Shown here in pieces: positions 39,301-41,411 of a stretch of DNA of 64,000 bases (its first letter is position 1; the number at the start of each line of letters is the position of its first letter). Source of the stretch: Crossaster papposus (taxonomy: Eukaryota; Echinodermata; Asteroidea; Velatida; Solasteridae); NCBI GenBank assembly GCA_037893245.1, contig JBAIAA010000401.1, forward strand, positions 248,001-312,000, given 5' to 3'. A program made the position numbers and the translations under genes. The notes below the pieces were generated by a model. That model was not told where the DNA came from, searched no databases, and saw only the letters and a list, made by a program, of their open reading frames with translations.

Positions 39301-41340
39301 CAGGGAGACCCTGTTGAATTCTGTGAGGTTCAGGACAGCAAGGCATGAGACTTGTCAAAATGTTAGAAATTTGGAGAATGCACAGGCATTTATATGTGAG
39401 TGACCCACATGGTCACGGCACAGTTCGGGGTCAACTGTAAGTGTATGTACACTTACACCTTGCATGTGTGTCCCCACTAAAATACATAATGCCACTGGCC
39501 AGTTATCACTGTTTCAAGTCAATAAAACTTCAACTGTTGGAGTTTGGCAGGTTCAGTACTGTTAGGTTCAGTACAGTTTACCAAAAATTACTGAACATGT
39601 GTGAGCTGTTGAAGTTTGTTAGGTTTGGTATGTTTCCTAGTGCGAGAGCCTAGGGGGTTAGGGTTAAGATGTTTAACCCTAACTCCCTCACCATTGTTAT
39701 TGAACAATACAATTCCTCCAAAATCCTCCAACTTCCTTTGTTGTGTAGGGAGTTAGGGTTAAAGTAAGTTTTCTCACAAACACGTTTTGTGACACCCTAA
39801 ATTTATAGAGCGCTGTAAAAAGTATTTATCGCAAAACCCCCAAGTGTTATGTACCATTGGAAAGCTCTCTTTCTCAAGAATTTGAAAATACCAATATCTC
39901 AATTTTCAATATTTCCGACTTTACTCTCATTTTGTGGTGACAGGTCACAAATGGCGGAAGGTCCTGAAAACATTTCTTTGCTATGGACATAGATCTGAAG
40001 AAAGGGTACAAAAAACGTGATAATAAAATGTGGACTAAACTAAATTCATGAAAATGGGGGCAGTGTTTGAAAATAGGTTTTTCCAGCAATTGACGGCTGG
40101 GAATTTTGTGTTGTGATTTTGCAGTATGCTTGAGACTAATATTCAATTAAATTGGTGCTTTCAGCAATCATTCTGGTCAATTAAAAATTCTCCCTTTCCC
40201 TTGTGGAACGTACCCAGGCTCTGAAGACCGTCCTTGGGATGCGCCAATCTCAGATGCTGAATGCATTATCAGCTCGTCAGGGATCTCTGAATGATTTAAA
40301 GATACACTCTCGATAGATCGCTTTAGCAGGAAGCATGCCTGTTTACGGGCCAGGGGGTCAGTGTGGACAAGACCCGTCTGAACCACCCTCCAAAAACCAT
40401 CGTCAGTGAGAAGGCTAGAGCAGGCAGCTGTCGACTGATCAGGGATGAAGGGTTTTAACTCGCCAGGGACGTAGAACTCTGACAGGCCGCACAGAGCAAT
40501 GTACACATTGGAGGTTTGTTTGGATTTCCCATCCGCCAACGTTCTGTAAATACCGAGGAGTCTCTTCCAGATCGCCGCTAGCCTGACTGAATGTTTATCC
40601 CTTGACAAGTCGAGGAGTTTCGGGAGCAAGATTCCCGAGACGTGTGAGCAAGTGGCCGCCTCGCTGAACTCCAAGACGTCTAAGAGACACTCGAAGCAAT
40701 CGTCAAACCATGGGTCCTCAACTTGTGCATACGCTGAATCGGTGTCCAATGATCCGACTGTTTCAAACGTGTAATACAGAATCTCCAAGACGTTCTTCAT
40801 TAAAAACACACAAGAGCCTTTTTCGTCGTCATTTTCGACCGATGTCAGGGAGACTAGCAGCCGCTGTTCCTCGCTGTATTTGCAGAGACTCTCCACGCAT
40901 TTTCGTCTGATTCCAGATTTCAGTTCCTGGTACCTCGACCCGTTAGGAGTCGATAATATAGCGGCAAAGAGTTGGTAAACCGACTGCTTTGTCTCCTCAC
41001 TGTGCGACCTATGTTGCAGGGCACTGTAGCCCACGGTCTCGACCAATCGGACGAGATCCGGTGAAGCGACGCATTGCGGGTCGGCCCGCATGGACTCCAG
41101 CAAGAACAGGATCATTTCCGACACGTGCTGCTGGCGATCGGTGGATTCCGCAAGGCCATCTCCCTCTGCCTCACTCTTGTCGCTAGCAACTCTGTGCAAC
41201 TCCACAGCTGAGTCAATGATCCGGCGCACAAGCTCCTTCAAGTCAAATGCGTGGCTGTTCTTTAGCAGGCTTACAATTTTGAAAGACATTCTGCCAAGCT
41301 GCTTATTTTGCCCACGTTTGATGATGCAGCTGATGTGGTA
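135..41340 (-). CDS. TARBP1: TARBP1 (tRNA Gm18 2'-O-methyltransferase), multi-exon, partial at both ends
   Basis: Spliced host gene on the minus strand; 22 exons total about 1,475 codons (human TARBP1 is about 1,620). TARBP1/Trm3 proteins have a long alpha-helical N-terminal region and a C-terminal SPOUT (SpoU) domain that methylates the 2'-OH of G18 in the tRNA D-loop. Identification rests on ordered similarity recalled from vertebrate TARBP1: a segment ending DPLARKQACFLLKRS, then VHVVTPVMPRMNSL, HPSWLMVLFSRCF, METVFHILPALSSL, and finally VQKKIIPW and LVLVASLIDKAPNLGG, which begin the SPOUT domain. Introns use GT-AG except one apparent GC-AG. Phases join without conflict except E12/E13, E18/E19 and E21/E22, where a short exon is probably missed. 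Exons upstream of 41340 were not found; the SPOUT core and its catalytic motifs lie left of base 1. No frame breaks are seen within exons, so the gene looks functional despite heavily invaded introns. Confidence 0.9.
345..900. other. Intronic, no recognised feature
   Basis: AT-rich intron of TARBP1. An open frame at 444-833 (plus) has no recognisable domain and no coding bias; I see nothing functional. Confidence 0.5.
905..1395. repeat. Tandem duplication of an intron segment, one copy containing a MITE
   Basis: The stretch about 905-980 plus 1214-1275 repeats with divergence at about 1276-1395 (shared landmarks: AACAGTCCT, GGCACATCCCT, AATTACACCTCTACTA, GCTTTATACAATAGG, GTAGGTAAC, ACCTGTACAACT). 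The left copy contains the TTAA element at 977-1213; the right copy lacks it and serves as an empty site. The duplication includes the 3' end of exon E21 and its splice donor. Confidence 0.75.
977..1213. mobile_element. Family A MITE (CCAGTTCGCGCC ends), TTAA target site
   Basis: 229-bp element flanked by TTAA at 977-980 and 1210-1213. Ends CCAGTTCGCG and CGAACTGG. It shares internal sequence with at least nine other copies in this window. TTAA duplication with short inverted ends is typical of piggyBac-mobilised non-autonomous elements. Confidence 0.85.
1384..1635 (-). CDS. TARBP1: TARBP1 exon E21
   Basis: 252 bp, phase 0 at both ends; acceptor CCACAG, donor GTAGTT. Starts TVFHILPALSSLPDDQLLQP, aligned with 'TIFYILPRLSGLIEDEW'. 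The last bases of this exon and the following intron are tandemly duplicated further downstream. Confidence 0.87.
2037..2078 (+). repeat. Fragment of the deuterostome-type SINE core
   Basis: Contains TTGGGCAAGGCACTTTATCA and CTCATTGCTTCTCT, the same core as in the full SINE at 33231-33595 (opposite orientation). Confidence 0.6.
2084..2235. repeat. Degenerate minisatellite, unit about 30 bp
   Basis: About five diverged units with AAGTGG, AAACSGTTTTCA and CCTTTTCAC in each. Intronic. Confidence 0.7.
2389..2470 (-). CDS. TARBP1: TARBP1 exon E20
   Basis: 82 bp; acceptor TTTGCAG, donor GTACGT. Encodes NKLDSYFYLFKVHPVQDYTM then E, matching 'EHFFFATFHPLKDYCLE' in vertebrates. Completes a threonine codon from E19 and ends in phase 0. 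Confidence 0.88.
2480..3250. other. Intronic, no recognised gene
   Basis: AT-rich, apart from a short GC-rich patch at 3018-3052 made of CGCGCTCGCGCTCGCGCTC. No coding signal. Confidence 0.4.
3260..3480. repeat. Simple repeats: AT/TCTAGA tract and (TACATG)n
   Basis: 3267-3291 alternates TATATATCTAGATATATC; 3370-3455 is built from GTACATGTAC palindromes. Low complexity. Confidence 0.75.
3480..4730. other. Intronic, with a short hairpin at 3889-3920
   Basis: TTTAAGGAGAGC and its reverse complement GCTCTCCTTAAA are separated by 5 bases. The rest shows no gene or element I can name. Confidence 0.45.
4733..5199. mobile_element. Family C element (CCCTAAC ends), TTAA target site
   Basis: TTAA at 4733-4736 and 5196-5199; ends CCCTAACCCCCTAG and GGTAGTTAGGG. 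Internal sequence rich in AACCTGCCAAAC-type repeats. The same element occurs inverted at 39180-39667. Its right TTAA is also the left TTAA of the next element. Confidence 0.8.
5196..5564. mobile_element. Family B MITE (AGGTAGGATACACC ends), TTAA target site
   Basis: 361-bp element with perfect ends AGGTAGGATACACCATT and AATGGTGTATCCTACCT, flanked by TTAA on both sides. Other copies at 7830, 14211, 30843 and 42795. Confidence 0.87.
5649..5836 (-). CDS. TARBP1: TARBP1 exon E19
   Basis: 188 bp; acceptor CTCCAG, donor GTAAGA. Encodes FYQRAFPVVFPWALIQTSSI then RHLALLCAKKMWQDC, aligned with '[28 protein letters not shown]' in vertebrates. Phase 0 in, two bases out. A short CCAGTTCGCGCC-family element lies 37 bp beyond the acceptor. 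Confidence 0.87.
5870..6035. mobile_element. Family A MITE, internally deleted
   Basis: TTAA CCA at 5870-5876 jumps directly to the second half of family A (GGCCGATAGTGCC onward) and ends GCGCGAACTGG TTAA. Sits 37 bp upstream of the E19 acceptor. Confidence 0.75.
6124..6518. mobile_element. Family C-like element, degenerate
   Basis: Left end ACCCTAACCCTTTGAG after a mutated TTAA (TTGA), right end CGTTAGGC before TTAA. Internal AATCCxxCA motifs resemble those of the copy at 22616-23209. Confidence 0.5.
7100..7279 (+). pseudogene. Penelope-like element fragment, GIY-YIG endonuclease
   Basis: The frame starting TGC at 7100 reads YRIPCECGKVYIGETDRDL, then TRLNEHKAHGRKGDFDKSSI and HSHTEDHQ before a stop. 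CG-VYIGET-R...RL-EH is the GIY-YIG core found at the C-terminus of Penelope-like retroelement proteins. No reverse transcriptase lies upstream, so this is a severely truncated copy. Confidence 0.8.
7397..7763 (+). mobile_element. SINE (TGAGTGAGTGAG head) with 13-bp target duplication
   Basis: Flanked by TGCAAAACCACAA at 7397-7409 and 7751-7763. The body begins GTGAGTGAGTAAGTGAGTTT and includes the CCGGCATCAGTGGCCATATT segment shared with the copy at 29072-29367. A long target duplication implies LINE-type mobilisation. The family is not named with certainty. Confidence 0.75.
7830..8163. mobile_element. Family B MITE, TTAA target site
   Basis: Element 7834-8159 with ends AGGTAGGATACAC and GTGTATCCTACCT, TTAA on both sides. 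Internal sequence about 85% like 5200-5560 by eye. Confidence 0.85.
8160..8255. mobile_element. Family B MITE, truncated, sharing a TTAA with the previous copy
   Basis: Starts AGGTAATATACAGCATTTTT directly after TTAA 8160-8163 and continues with AATGGGTAGATTTGGGGTTT, which in full copies lies near the opposite end. Truncated on the right. Confidence 0.6.
8322..9084 (+). mobile_element. piggyBac transposon, internally deleted
   Basis: TTAA at 8322-8325 and 9081-9084. Perfect 13-bp ends CACTTTGACTGCT and AGCAGTCAAAGTG. Two copies of TGCTAAGCCCGAGAWTTCTC lie near the left end. Inside is a broken piggyBac-like transposase start (next entry). The RNase H-like catalytic core is absent, so this is non-autonomous. 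Confidence 0.85.
8599..8981 (+). pseudogene. piggyBac transposase N-terminal remnant
   Basis: An ATG at 8599 (MAAPRKR, then stop) is followed in another frame by IDEIFANSDSKASEFGGDDD and later GNTSDVGSESNHSEELDD, the acidic leader typical of piggyBac/PGBD transposases. It is broken by stops at 8708 and 8803. A 24-bp repeat coding RGRGCGN-like units follows (8837-8945), then sequence near the right end. Confidence 0.65.
9416..9656. mobile_element. Family A MITE, TTAA target site
   Basis: Element 9420-9652, ends CCAGTTCACGCC and GGCGCGAACTGG with TTAA on both sides. Confidence 0.85.
9660..10200. other. Intronic, no recognised feature
   Basis: AT-rich sequence between a MITE and exon E18. An expected short TARBP1 exon could hide here, but I cannot identify it. 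Confidence 0.35.
10206..10355 (-). CDS. TARBP1: TARBP1 exon E18 with a GC splice donor
   Basis: 150 bp, phase 0 at both ends. Encodes ERAGQILEDVLTSVVGEKQS then VRYLMIWTATQLMMLVPSLE, matching 'NGIIDRIFQAGF...YFIEWIII' in vertebrates. The exon-intron boundary reads AAAAG then GCAAGT, a typical GC-AG donor. About 25 residues expected before the next exon are not found, so a small exon may be hidden between 5837 and 10205. Confidence 0.8.
10463..10880. repeat. Minisatellite, six units of 71-73 bp
   Basis: Units start near 10481, 10552, 10623, 10696, 10769 and 10840 (GAGATGTAGTGCCTCT). They are nearly identical, with a 2-bp CT insertion in two. A further partial unit resumes at 11565-11600 after a LINE insertion. 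On the gene strand each unit contains a strong splice-donor match. Confidence 0.9.
10880..11562 (+). mobile_element. LINE 3' end (CR1/L2-like), truncated, inserted in the minisatellite
   Basis: Encodes the typical C-terminal tail of CR1/L2-type reverse transcriptase proteins: LHWLPDSFRINFKIRLLTFK, ALHGLSPKYLQDL, AFSVAAPKLWIALPFHIR and FKCNIKTHLF, stop at 11205-11207. A non-coding 3' region ends in (ATT)n at 11547-11562. 5' truncated. Confidence 0.85.
11801..12216. mobile_element. Family D element (TGTGACC ends)
   Basis: Inverted ends TGTGACCTGCTCTACAAAAA and CTTTTGTAGAGCCGGTCACA. Related copies at 12968, 20156, 20552, 31902, 37396, 37468 and 38753. Superfamily not determined; the target duplication is short or absent. 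Confidence 0.75.
12596..12752 (-). CDS. TARBP1: TARBP1 exon E17
   Basis: 157 bp; acceptor ACACAG, donor GTATGA. Completes an arginine codon from E16 and ends in phase 0. Encodes RRVILTNFLLLIATTGSAEC, plausibly the vertebrate 'NRVWQTLLVLFPRL' segment. Similarity is weaker than in neighbours; the phase fit supports it. Confidence 0.75.
12810..13600. mobile_element. Partial GGCTCACAAGATTCG element with a family D insertion
   Basis: The left part (CTAGTAATGCACTGAAACTT, TGGTGATGACGTAGGCTCAC) matches the end of the element at 17674-18875. Inside, a TGTGACCTGTCACCGCAATA element runs from 12968 to about 13530, its right end decayed. Flanked by ATATCTCTAA-type repeats. Confidence 0.6.
13600..14210. 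other. Intronic, no recognised feature
   Basis: AT-rich; no inverted repeat or coding signal I can support. Confidence 0.35.
14211..14585. mobile_element. Family B MITE, old copy
   Basis: Ends AAGGTAGGATACACTATAGG and GGTGTATCCTACCT; flanking TTAA mutated (TTCA/TAAA). Opposite orientation to the copy at 5196. Confidence 0.75.
14636..14877. mobile_element. Family A MITE, TTAA target site
   Basis: Element 14640-14873, ends CCAGTTCGCGCCGGATGACG and CCCGGCGTGAACTGG, TTAA on both sides. Confidence 0.87.
14932..15174. mobile_element. MITE with GGGGCCAATTTCACGAAGCT ends
   Basis: Long inverted repeat: GCTGCTAAGCACAAAAATTT near the left end and its reverse complement near the right. The right end is 17 bp from the donor of exon E16. 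Family not identified. Confidence 0.8.
15192..15388 (-). CDS. TARBP1: TARBP1 exon E16
   Basis: 197 bp; acceptor CATCAG, donor GTAGCC. Begins VISSILTLGEGKPKIVTVFA and contains DDEESRTLALRAVGNQIPLL. Ends with two bases (AG). An inverted-repeat element starts 17 nt inside the downstream intron. Confidence 0.85.
15436..15650. mobile_element. TTAA element with CCCTTTAAACTCAGGC ends
   Basis: TTAA at 15436-15439 and 15647-15650; inner ends CCCTTTAAACTCAGGC and GGCTGAGTGCAAAGGG. piggyBac-like by target site. Confidence 0.7.
15908..16301. mobile_element. TTAA MITE with AGGGATCGTATACG ends
   Basis: TTAA at 15908-15911 and 16298-16301; perfect inverted ends AGGGATCGTATACGTTTGGT and its complement, about 24 bp. 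Confidence 0.85.
16655..16712. repeat. 17-bp tandem repeat beside exon E15
   Basis: Four units of TTGGTAGGTGCCAAG, starting about 25 bp inside the intron after the E15 donor. Confidence 0.85.
16735..16920 (-). CDS. TARBP1: TARBP1 exon E15
   Basis: 186 bp, phase 0 at both ends; acceptor CCTAG, donor GTAATC. Encodes IGQDTIPLCLELVDAAWSTT and later AQTFWLLYSSAVELIFQQCF. A 17-bp tandem repeat starts about 25 bp past the donor. Confidence 0.85.
16930..17670. other. Intronic, no recognised feature
   Basis: No gene or inverted repeat recognised; short A- and G-runs at 17377-17410. Confidence 0.35.
17674..18875. mobile_element. Inverted-repeat element (CTAGTATTACACC ends) carrying a nested MITE
   Basis: Ends CTAGTATTACACCAAAACTT and AAATTTTGGCGCATTACTAG; subterminal GCTCACAAGATTCG on the left and its diverged complement on the right. 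Contains AAAGATATCTCTAA repeats and the nested element at 17783-18659. The right end is 49 bp from exon E14. Confidence 0.7.
17783..18659. mobile_element. PIF/Harbinger-like MITE, 871 bp, TAA target duplication
   Basis: TAA at 17783-17785 and 18657-18659. Ends GGGTGGGTTTTCACGGGGCA and TGCCCCGTGAAAACCCACCC are perfect complements at the edges. A 3-bp TWA duplication with G-rich ends is typical of PIF/Harbinger. Inside, a 37-bp segment (CGTAGTTCTCACAACGTATG) is duplicated in tandem at 17891-17960. No transposase. Confidence 0.8.
18925..19159 (-). CDS. TARBP1: TARBP1 exon E14
   Basis: 235 bp; acceptor CCCTAG, donor GTAAGG. Completes the valine codon of E13. Contains ICNLLMHTKWQCLGVLLQNR and DAVPIMQCAKVLVSR, matching 'VLPVFHCLKVLVPK' in vertebrates. 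Confidence 0.88.
19203..19903. mobile_element. pogo/Tigger-like element, TA target duplication
   Basis: Ends CAGTGAAACCTCGGAATAAC and GTTATAGCGGCATTTTACTG flanked by TA. CAGT-AAACCTCG-TATAACGAAC is the hallmark end of pogo/Tigger (Tc1/mariner superfamily). 697 bp with no intact transposase; non-autonomous. Confidence 0.8.
20156..20549. mobile_element. Family D element
   Basis: Ends TGTGACCAGCTCCTACAAAA and TGGTCACA. Adjacent to a second copy, sharing ATATGTGACC context. Confidence 0.65.
20552..20986. mobile_element. Family D element, second copy back to back
   Basis: Left end TGTGACCAGCTCCACAAAAA; right end CCTTTTTGGTGGAGTGAGTC then ACA. Internal sequence resembles 11801-12216 (GAACTCCAAGGAAGTAA, CAAAGCCTGTTTTCTCAGTT). 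Confidence 0.65.
21074..21231 (-). CDS. TARBP1: TARBP1 exon E13
   Basis: Encodes TFVACRLLLWLLQMNRGSDL and ends LKDV before GTAAGT (phase 2). Two acceptors fit the frame: TCTAG at 21232, used here, or CCCAG at 21220 (12 bp shorter). Leucine-rich helical sequence. Confidence 0.75.
21304..21433. mobile_element. Family A MITE, left half missing
   Basis: Starts inside the family (GACGTATATAAATGCGTGGG) and ends GGCGCGAACCGG TTAA. Confidence 0.7.
21556..21753. mobile_element. Small inverted-repeat element
   Basis: GTTTGTTTATGGTGTAAATC at the left and ATTTACACCATAAACAAAC at the right, about 25-bp ends. Family unknown. Confidence 0.65.
21828..21960 (-). CDS. TARBP1: TARBP1 exon E12
   Basis: 133 bp; acceptor CCAAG, donor GTAAGC. 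Encodes SRHQQGFAVRLCLGIYPYFL and ends with two bases of a codon. The next recognised exon begins in phase 0, so a small intervening exon is expected or one boundary here is misplaced. Confidence 0.7.
22017..22080 (-). CDS. TARBP1: TARBP1 exon E11
   Basis: 64 bp; acceptor GGACAG, donor GTCCAC (weak, but starts GT). Found because it repairs the phase between E10 (0) and E12 (1). Encodes EPEYSQRMELAGSIFTE. Confidence 0.72.
22128..22343. mobile_element. Family A MITE, TTAA target site
   Basis: Element 22132-22339, ends CCAGTTCGCCCC and GGCGCAAACTGG; 51 bp from the acceptor of exon E11. Confidence 0.82.
22467..23400. mobile_element. TTAA element (GATTTCATGTGCCAAACCTG ends) with nested family C copy
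   Basis: Ends GATTTCATGTGCCAAACCTG and CAGGTTTGGCACATGAAATC; inverted repeat about 45 bp (on to TTTGTCCAYGGACG). TTAA on both sides. A family C element occupies 22616-23209 inside it. Confidence 0.78.
22616..23209. mobile_element. Family C element, TTAA target site (nested)
   Basis: TTAA at 22616-22619 and 23206-23209; ends CCCTAACCACCCCAATTCCT and GGGTTAGGGAGTTAGGG. The interior is full of GCAGGATTTTGCAGGATTCA repeats. A diverged inverse copy flanks the LINE at 24704-28130. Confidence 0.75.
23766..23863 (-). CDS. TARBP1: TARBP1 exon E10
   Basis: 98 bp; acceptor after a T-rich tract plus TTGCAG, donor GTAGAG. Encodes RVRQEMFSLMSSCQEEIYSF then INRRLLS, the vertebrate 'SEFILRRLTMNEL' region. 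Ends in phase 0. Confidence 0.86.
24189..24394 (-). CDS. TARBP1: TARBP1 exon E9
   Basis: 206 bp; acceptor TTTTCAG, donor GTATAT. Phase 2 in, 1 out. Contains HIYVPVIKADTGLQLLHGIL, matching vertebrate 'AYMPLLKTDRCLQLLLKLL'. Confidence 0.88.
24466..24707. mobile_element. Family A MITE, TTAA target site
   Basis: Element 24470-24703, ends CCAGTTCGCGCCGGAGGACG and CCCGGCGTGAACTGG. Its right TTAA (24704-24707) also starts the next element. Confidence 0.85.
24844..25845 (+). pseudogene. LINE ORF2 N-terminal part: endonuclease C-half and linker
   Basis: 333 open codons. VIYRPPG, LIITGDFNIHVD, GHILDLLITR and ISDHSAIFFSL are the later motifs of the endonuclease/exonuclease/phosphatase fold (GDFN, SDH). 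Then the linker TSWYSNAVYEAIRKRRLLER and KRKHYCRIVDKC. The frame stops where the foreign segment begins. Confidence 0.88.
25949..26020 (+). tRNA. Initiator tRNA-Met-like sequence (CAT), probably decayed
   Basis: 72 nt matching animal initiator tRNA-Met: GGGCCCATAACCCAGAGG anticodon arm (anticodon CAT at 25980-25982), T arm CGAGG-ACCGAAA-CCTCG, 3' strand CTCTGCTA. Base 1 is C rather than A (no pair with T72) and the first anticodon-stem pair is A/G. TTTTT follows at 26029-26033. Could be a tRNA gene with two defects or a tRNA-derived insertion. Confidence 0.6.
26125..26196 (+). pseudogene. Second initiator tRNA-Met-like sequence, acceptor stem decayed
   Basis: 72 nt: GTGGCGCAGTGGAAGC, GCTGGGCCCATAACCCAGAG and GGATCGAAACC are close to canonical, but the 5' acceptor strand (GACATGG) no longer pairs with CTCTGCT and the T stem has one mismatch. 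Followed immediately by ACAAGTTTTT and then LINE RT sequence. Confidence 0.6.
26199..27422 (+). pseudogene. LINE ORF2 C-terminal part: reverse transcriptase
   Basis: The open frame enters the RT domain at SAYRRHHSVETLLAHL, then VLLDLSSAFDTVDHDIL (first catalytic Asp), VPQGSVGGPLLF and YHCYADDLQLYV (YADD active site). C-terminal LKSLHWLPICDRIAFKVLLL and FKRALKTHLF end the protein. RT palm motifs upstream of SAYR (about 100 residues) are absent. Confidence 0.9.
28137..28351 (-). CDS. TARBP1: TARBP1 exon E8
   Basis: 215 bp; acceptor TGTGCAG, donor GTGAGT. Starts VCEWLKASQ, as in the vertebrate 'LCDWLRVNE' segment, and ends with two bases of a codon. Runs through PTRVACLVLLAVDAQY (vertebrate 'LMVLLAVDVEG'). 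Confidence 0.88.
28885..29065 (-). CDS. TARBP1: TARBP1 exon E7
   Basis: 181 bp. The first base completes AGA from E6; ends in phase 0 before GTATAC. Contains LMLQAVLRLQDRDTTSLLQL. A SINE copy begins within about 12 bp of the splice acceptor (see the finding). Confidence 0.85.
29072..29367 (+). mobile_element. SINE (TGAGTGAGTGAG head), second copy
   Basis: Same body as 7410-7700 (GTGCTGGCATCGGTGGCCAT, GGAATGTGTACAAATATAAG). Possible 5-bp ACATG duplication. Begins about 10 bp upstream, in gene sense, of the exon E7 acceptor. Confidence 0.78.
29770..30612. mobile_element. Family A MITE split by a GAGACCGAGACC-rich element
   Basis: Family A left half 29774-29877 and right half about 30462-30608. 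Between them is a 580-bp segment with edges CAGTGTTGTAGTCGAGACC and GGCCTCCATCACTG (partial inverted ends) and many GAGACCGAGACC copies. Old and diverged. Confidence 0.65.
30652..30784 (-). CDS. TARBP1: TARBP1 exon E6
   Basis: 133 bp; acceptor TAG, donor GTACTT. Encodes FLREFVAAVSRQFWSPISLT, aligned with the 'FLLKFIRKM' region. Phase 1 in, two bases out. Confidence 0.85.
30843..31210. mobile_element. Family B MITE, left end decayed
   Basis: Internal match to 14215-14581 over nearly its whole length; right end AATGGTGTATCTTACCT then TTAA 31207-31210. Contains an 18-base G run at 30885-30902. Confidence 0.75.
31902..32118. mobile_element. Family D element, short form
   Basis: Ends TGTGACCTGTCACCACAATA and TTTTGTGGTGACAGGTCACA; 217 bp. 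Right edge 52 bp from exon E5. Confidence 0.8.
32171..32318 (-). CDS. TARBP1: TARBP1 exon E5
   Basis: 148 bp, phase 0 in, one base left over. The acceptor at 32319-32321 was chosen because it gives FLLGTVLPVLNDDNLYAG in phase 0, matching vertebrate 'FIIGPLMDALSESSLYS'. Donor GTAAAA. A TGTGACC element ends 52 bp beyond the donor and a CCAGTTCGCGCC element starts about 100 bp beyond the acceptor. Confidence 0.88.
32415..32964. mobile_element. Family A MITE with a 300-bp insertion
   Basis: Left half 32418-32541 starts CCAGTTCGCGCC; right half about 32850-32960 ends CTAACTGG TTAA. The insert between, 32542-32845, begins GAGTTAGTCTTGCATATGCA and I cannot classify it. Confidence 0.7.
33231..33595 (-). 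mobile_element. tRNA-derived SINE with deuterostome-type core
   Basis: On the minus strand: a tRNA-like head with B-box GGTTCGAGTCC (33521-33531) and A-box-like TGGTCCGGAGC, then the core CCCTTGGGCAAGGCACTCTG, TTGCTTCTCTCCACCCAGGA and GTAAAATGGGTACC, then a LINE-like tail GCGCTATATAAGAACTAACA with (ATT)n at 33231-33248. The core matches what I recall of Deu/Meta-type SINEs. Confidence 0.8.
33906..34055. mobile_element. Family C-like MITE, 142 bp, TTAA target site
   Basis: TTAA on both sides; ends CCCTCACCCTGCCAGATC and TGGAGGGTTAGGG. Inserted in a region of repeated ATGTCTGAAACGTAA motifs (33850-34240). Confidence 0.75.
34800..35395. repeat. Diverged inverted repeat of AGCTGCGCCA/TACGCA motifs
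   Basis: TTGTGTAAGCTGCGCCACTT on the left; GTGGCGTAAG, GCGCAGCTACGCAACATT and GTTTCGTGAAATGC on the right. Probably an old MITE; ends not resolved. Next to exon E4. Confidence 0.45.
35415..35566 (-). CDS. TARBP1: TARBP1 exon E4
   Basis: 152 bp. Completes a serine codon from E3, then reads DRPILHPSWLMVLFSRCF, matching the conserved HPSW block. Ends GAG followed by GTACAG, phase 0. Confidence 0.9.
35755..35925. mobile_element. Family A MITE, left part missing
   Basis: Starts AAACACGCCAAGTTCAAGTT, ends GGCGCGAACTGG TTAA at 35922-35925. Confidence 0.75.
36260..36329 (-). CDS. TARBP1: TARBP1 exon E3
   Basis: 70-bp exon, AG acceptor (36330-36332) and GTAAGC donor, phase 0 in and 1 out. Encodes VHVVTPVMPRMNSLIQAA, one of the clearest TARBP1 signatures ('IHVIKPVLPKLNNL' in vertebrates). 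Confidence 0.9.
36469..36583. mobile_element. Short family C element, TTAA target site
   Basis: TTAA at 36469 and 36580; ends ACCTCAATCCGTCAAAATCC and TTGGGATGGTTAGGG. 107 bp. Confidence 0.6.
36793..36907 (-). CDS. TARBP1: TARBP1 exon E2
   Basis: 115 bp, AG acceptor and GTACGT donor. Completes the split glycine codon of E1 and ends in phase 0. Encodes VWGDFFLMYETLDEVQ, aligning with the vertebrate 'ENY-ILIMETLE' stretch. The intron upstream (36908-40213) holds nested TGTGACC and TTAA elements. Confidence 0.88.
36947..37384. mobile_element. Family C element, TTAA target site
   Basis: TTAA on both sides; ends CCCTAACCCCCTAGGC and TTAGGTAGGGTTAGGG. Interior with many TACTAxTTTTTAC motifs including TTTTTACTACTAGTAGTAAA. 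Confidence 0.75.
37396..38414. mobile_element. Family D element containing another family D element
   Basis: Outer ends ATGACCTGTCACCACAAAAT and ATTGTGGGGACAGGTCACA. The interior matches 38753-39949 (AAATATGAAGGGGTG, AATTAACACGGTAATTAAAT, CACAAACACGTTTTGTGA), interrupted by the copy at 37468-37891. Confidence 0.8.
37468..37891. mobile_element. Family D element, nested
   Basis: Perfect ends TGTGACCTGTTCCCACGAAA and TTTCGTTGGAACAGGTCACA (one indel). Inserted at CAAAA/ATATG; comparison with the uninterrupted sister at 38820-38829 shows at most a 2-bp duplication. Confidence 0.82.
39180..39667. mobile_element. Family C element, inverse copy of 4733-5199
   Basis: TTAA on both sides; ends CCCTAACTACCCCAAACC and GCCTAGGGGGTTAGGG. 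About 95% like 4737-5195 by eye, reverse orientation. Confidence 0.82.
39673..39762. mobile_element. 82-bp mini family C element, TTAA target site
   Basis: Ends CCCTAACTCCCTCACCATTG and GTGTAGGGAGTTAGGG. A nearly identical inverted copy is at 43177-43266. Confidence 0.8.
40214..41340 (-). CDS. TARBP1: TARBP1 exon E1 (N-terminal helical region, 1,127 bp)
   Basis: The longest host exon, about 375 codons. An in-frame ATG sits at 41289, but the frame stays open upstream to an AG acceptor at 41341-41343 (reading YHISCIIKRGQNKQLGRM), so it is probably not the first exon. The exon ends at a GTACGT donor in phase 2. Near the end is FWRVVQTGLVHTDPLARKQA, the best match to the conserved TARBP1 block. 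The protein is helical and leucine-rich, consistent with HEAT/ARM-like scaffolding. Confidence 0.85.
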
Positions 41341-41411
41341 CTGTTGATAGTATTCAGAAAATGCACCTTACTGAAATGATAAATTTAATAATACTGATTA
41401 ATTAACCATGA

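Larger units (their letters stand above)
38753..39949. mobile_element. Family D element with two nested TTAA elements
   Basis: Ends TGTGACCTGTCACCACAAAA and TTTTGTGGTGACAGGTCACA. Same body as 37396-38414. Contains the family C elements at 39180-39667 and 39673-39762. Confidence 0.82.

Noticed and set aside
40710-41347. Plus-strand open frames opposite exon E1
   Set aside because: Antisense shadows of the TARBP1 exon; low-complexity, Arg-rich.
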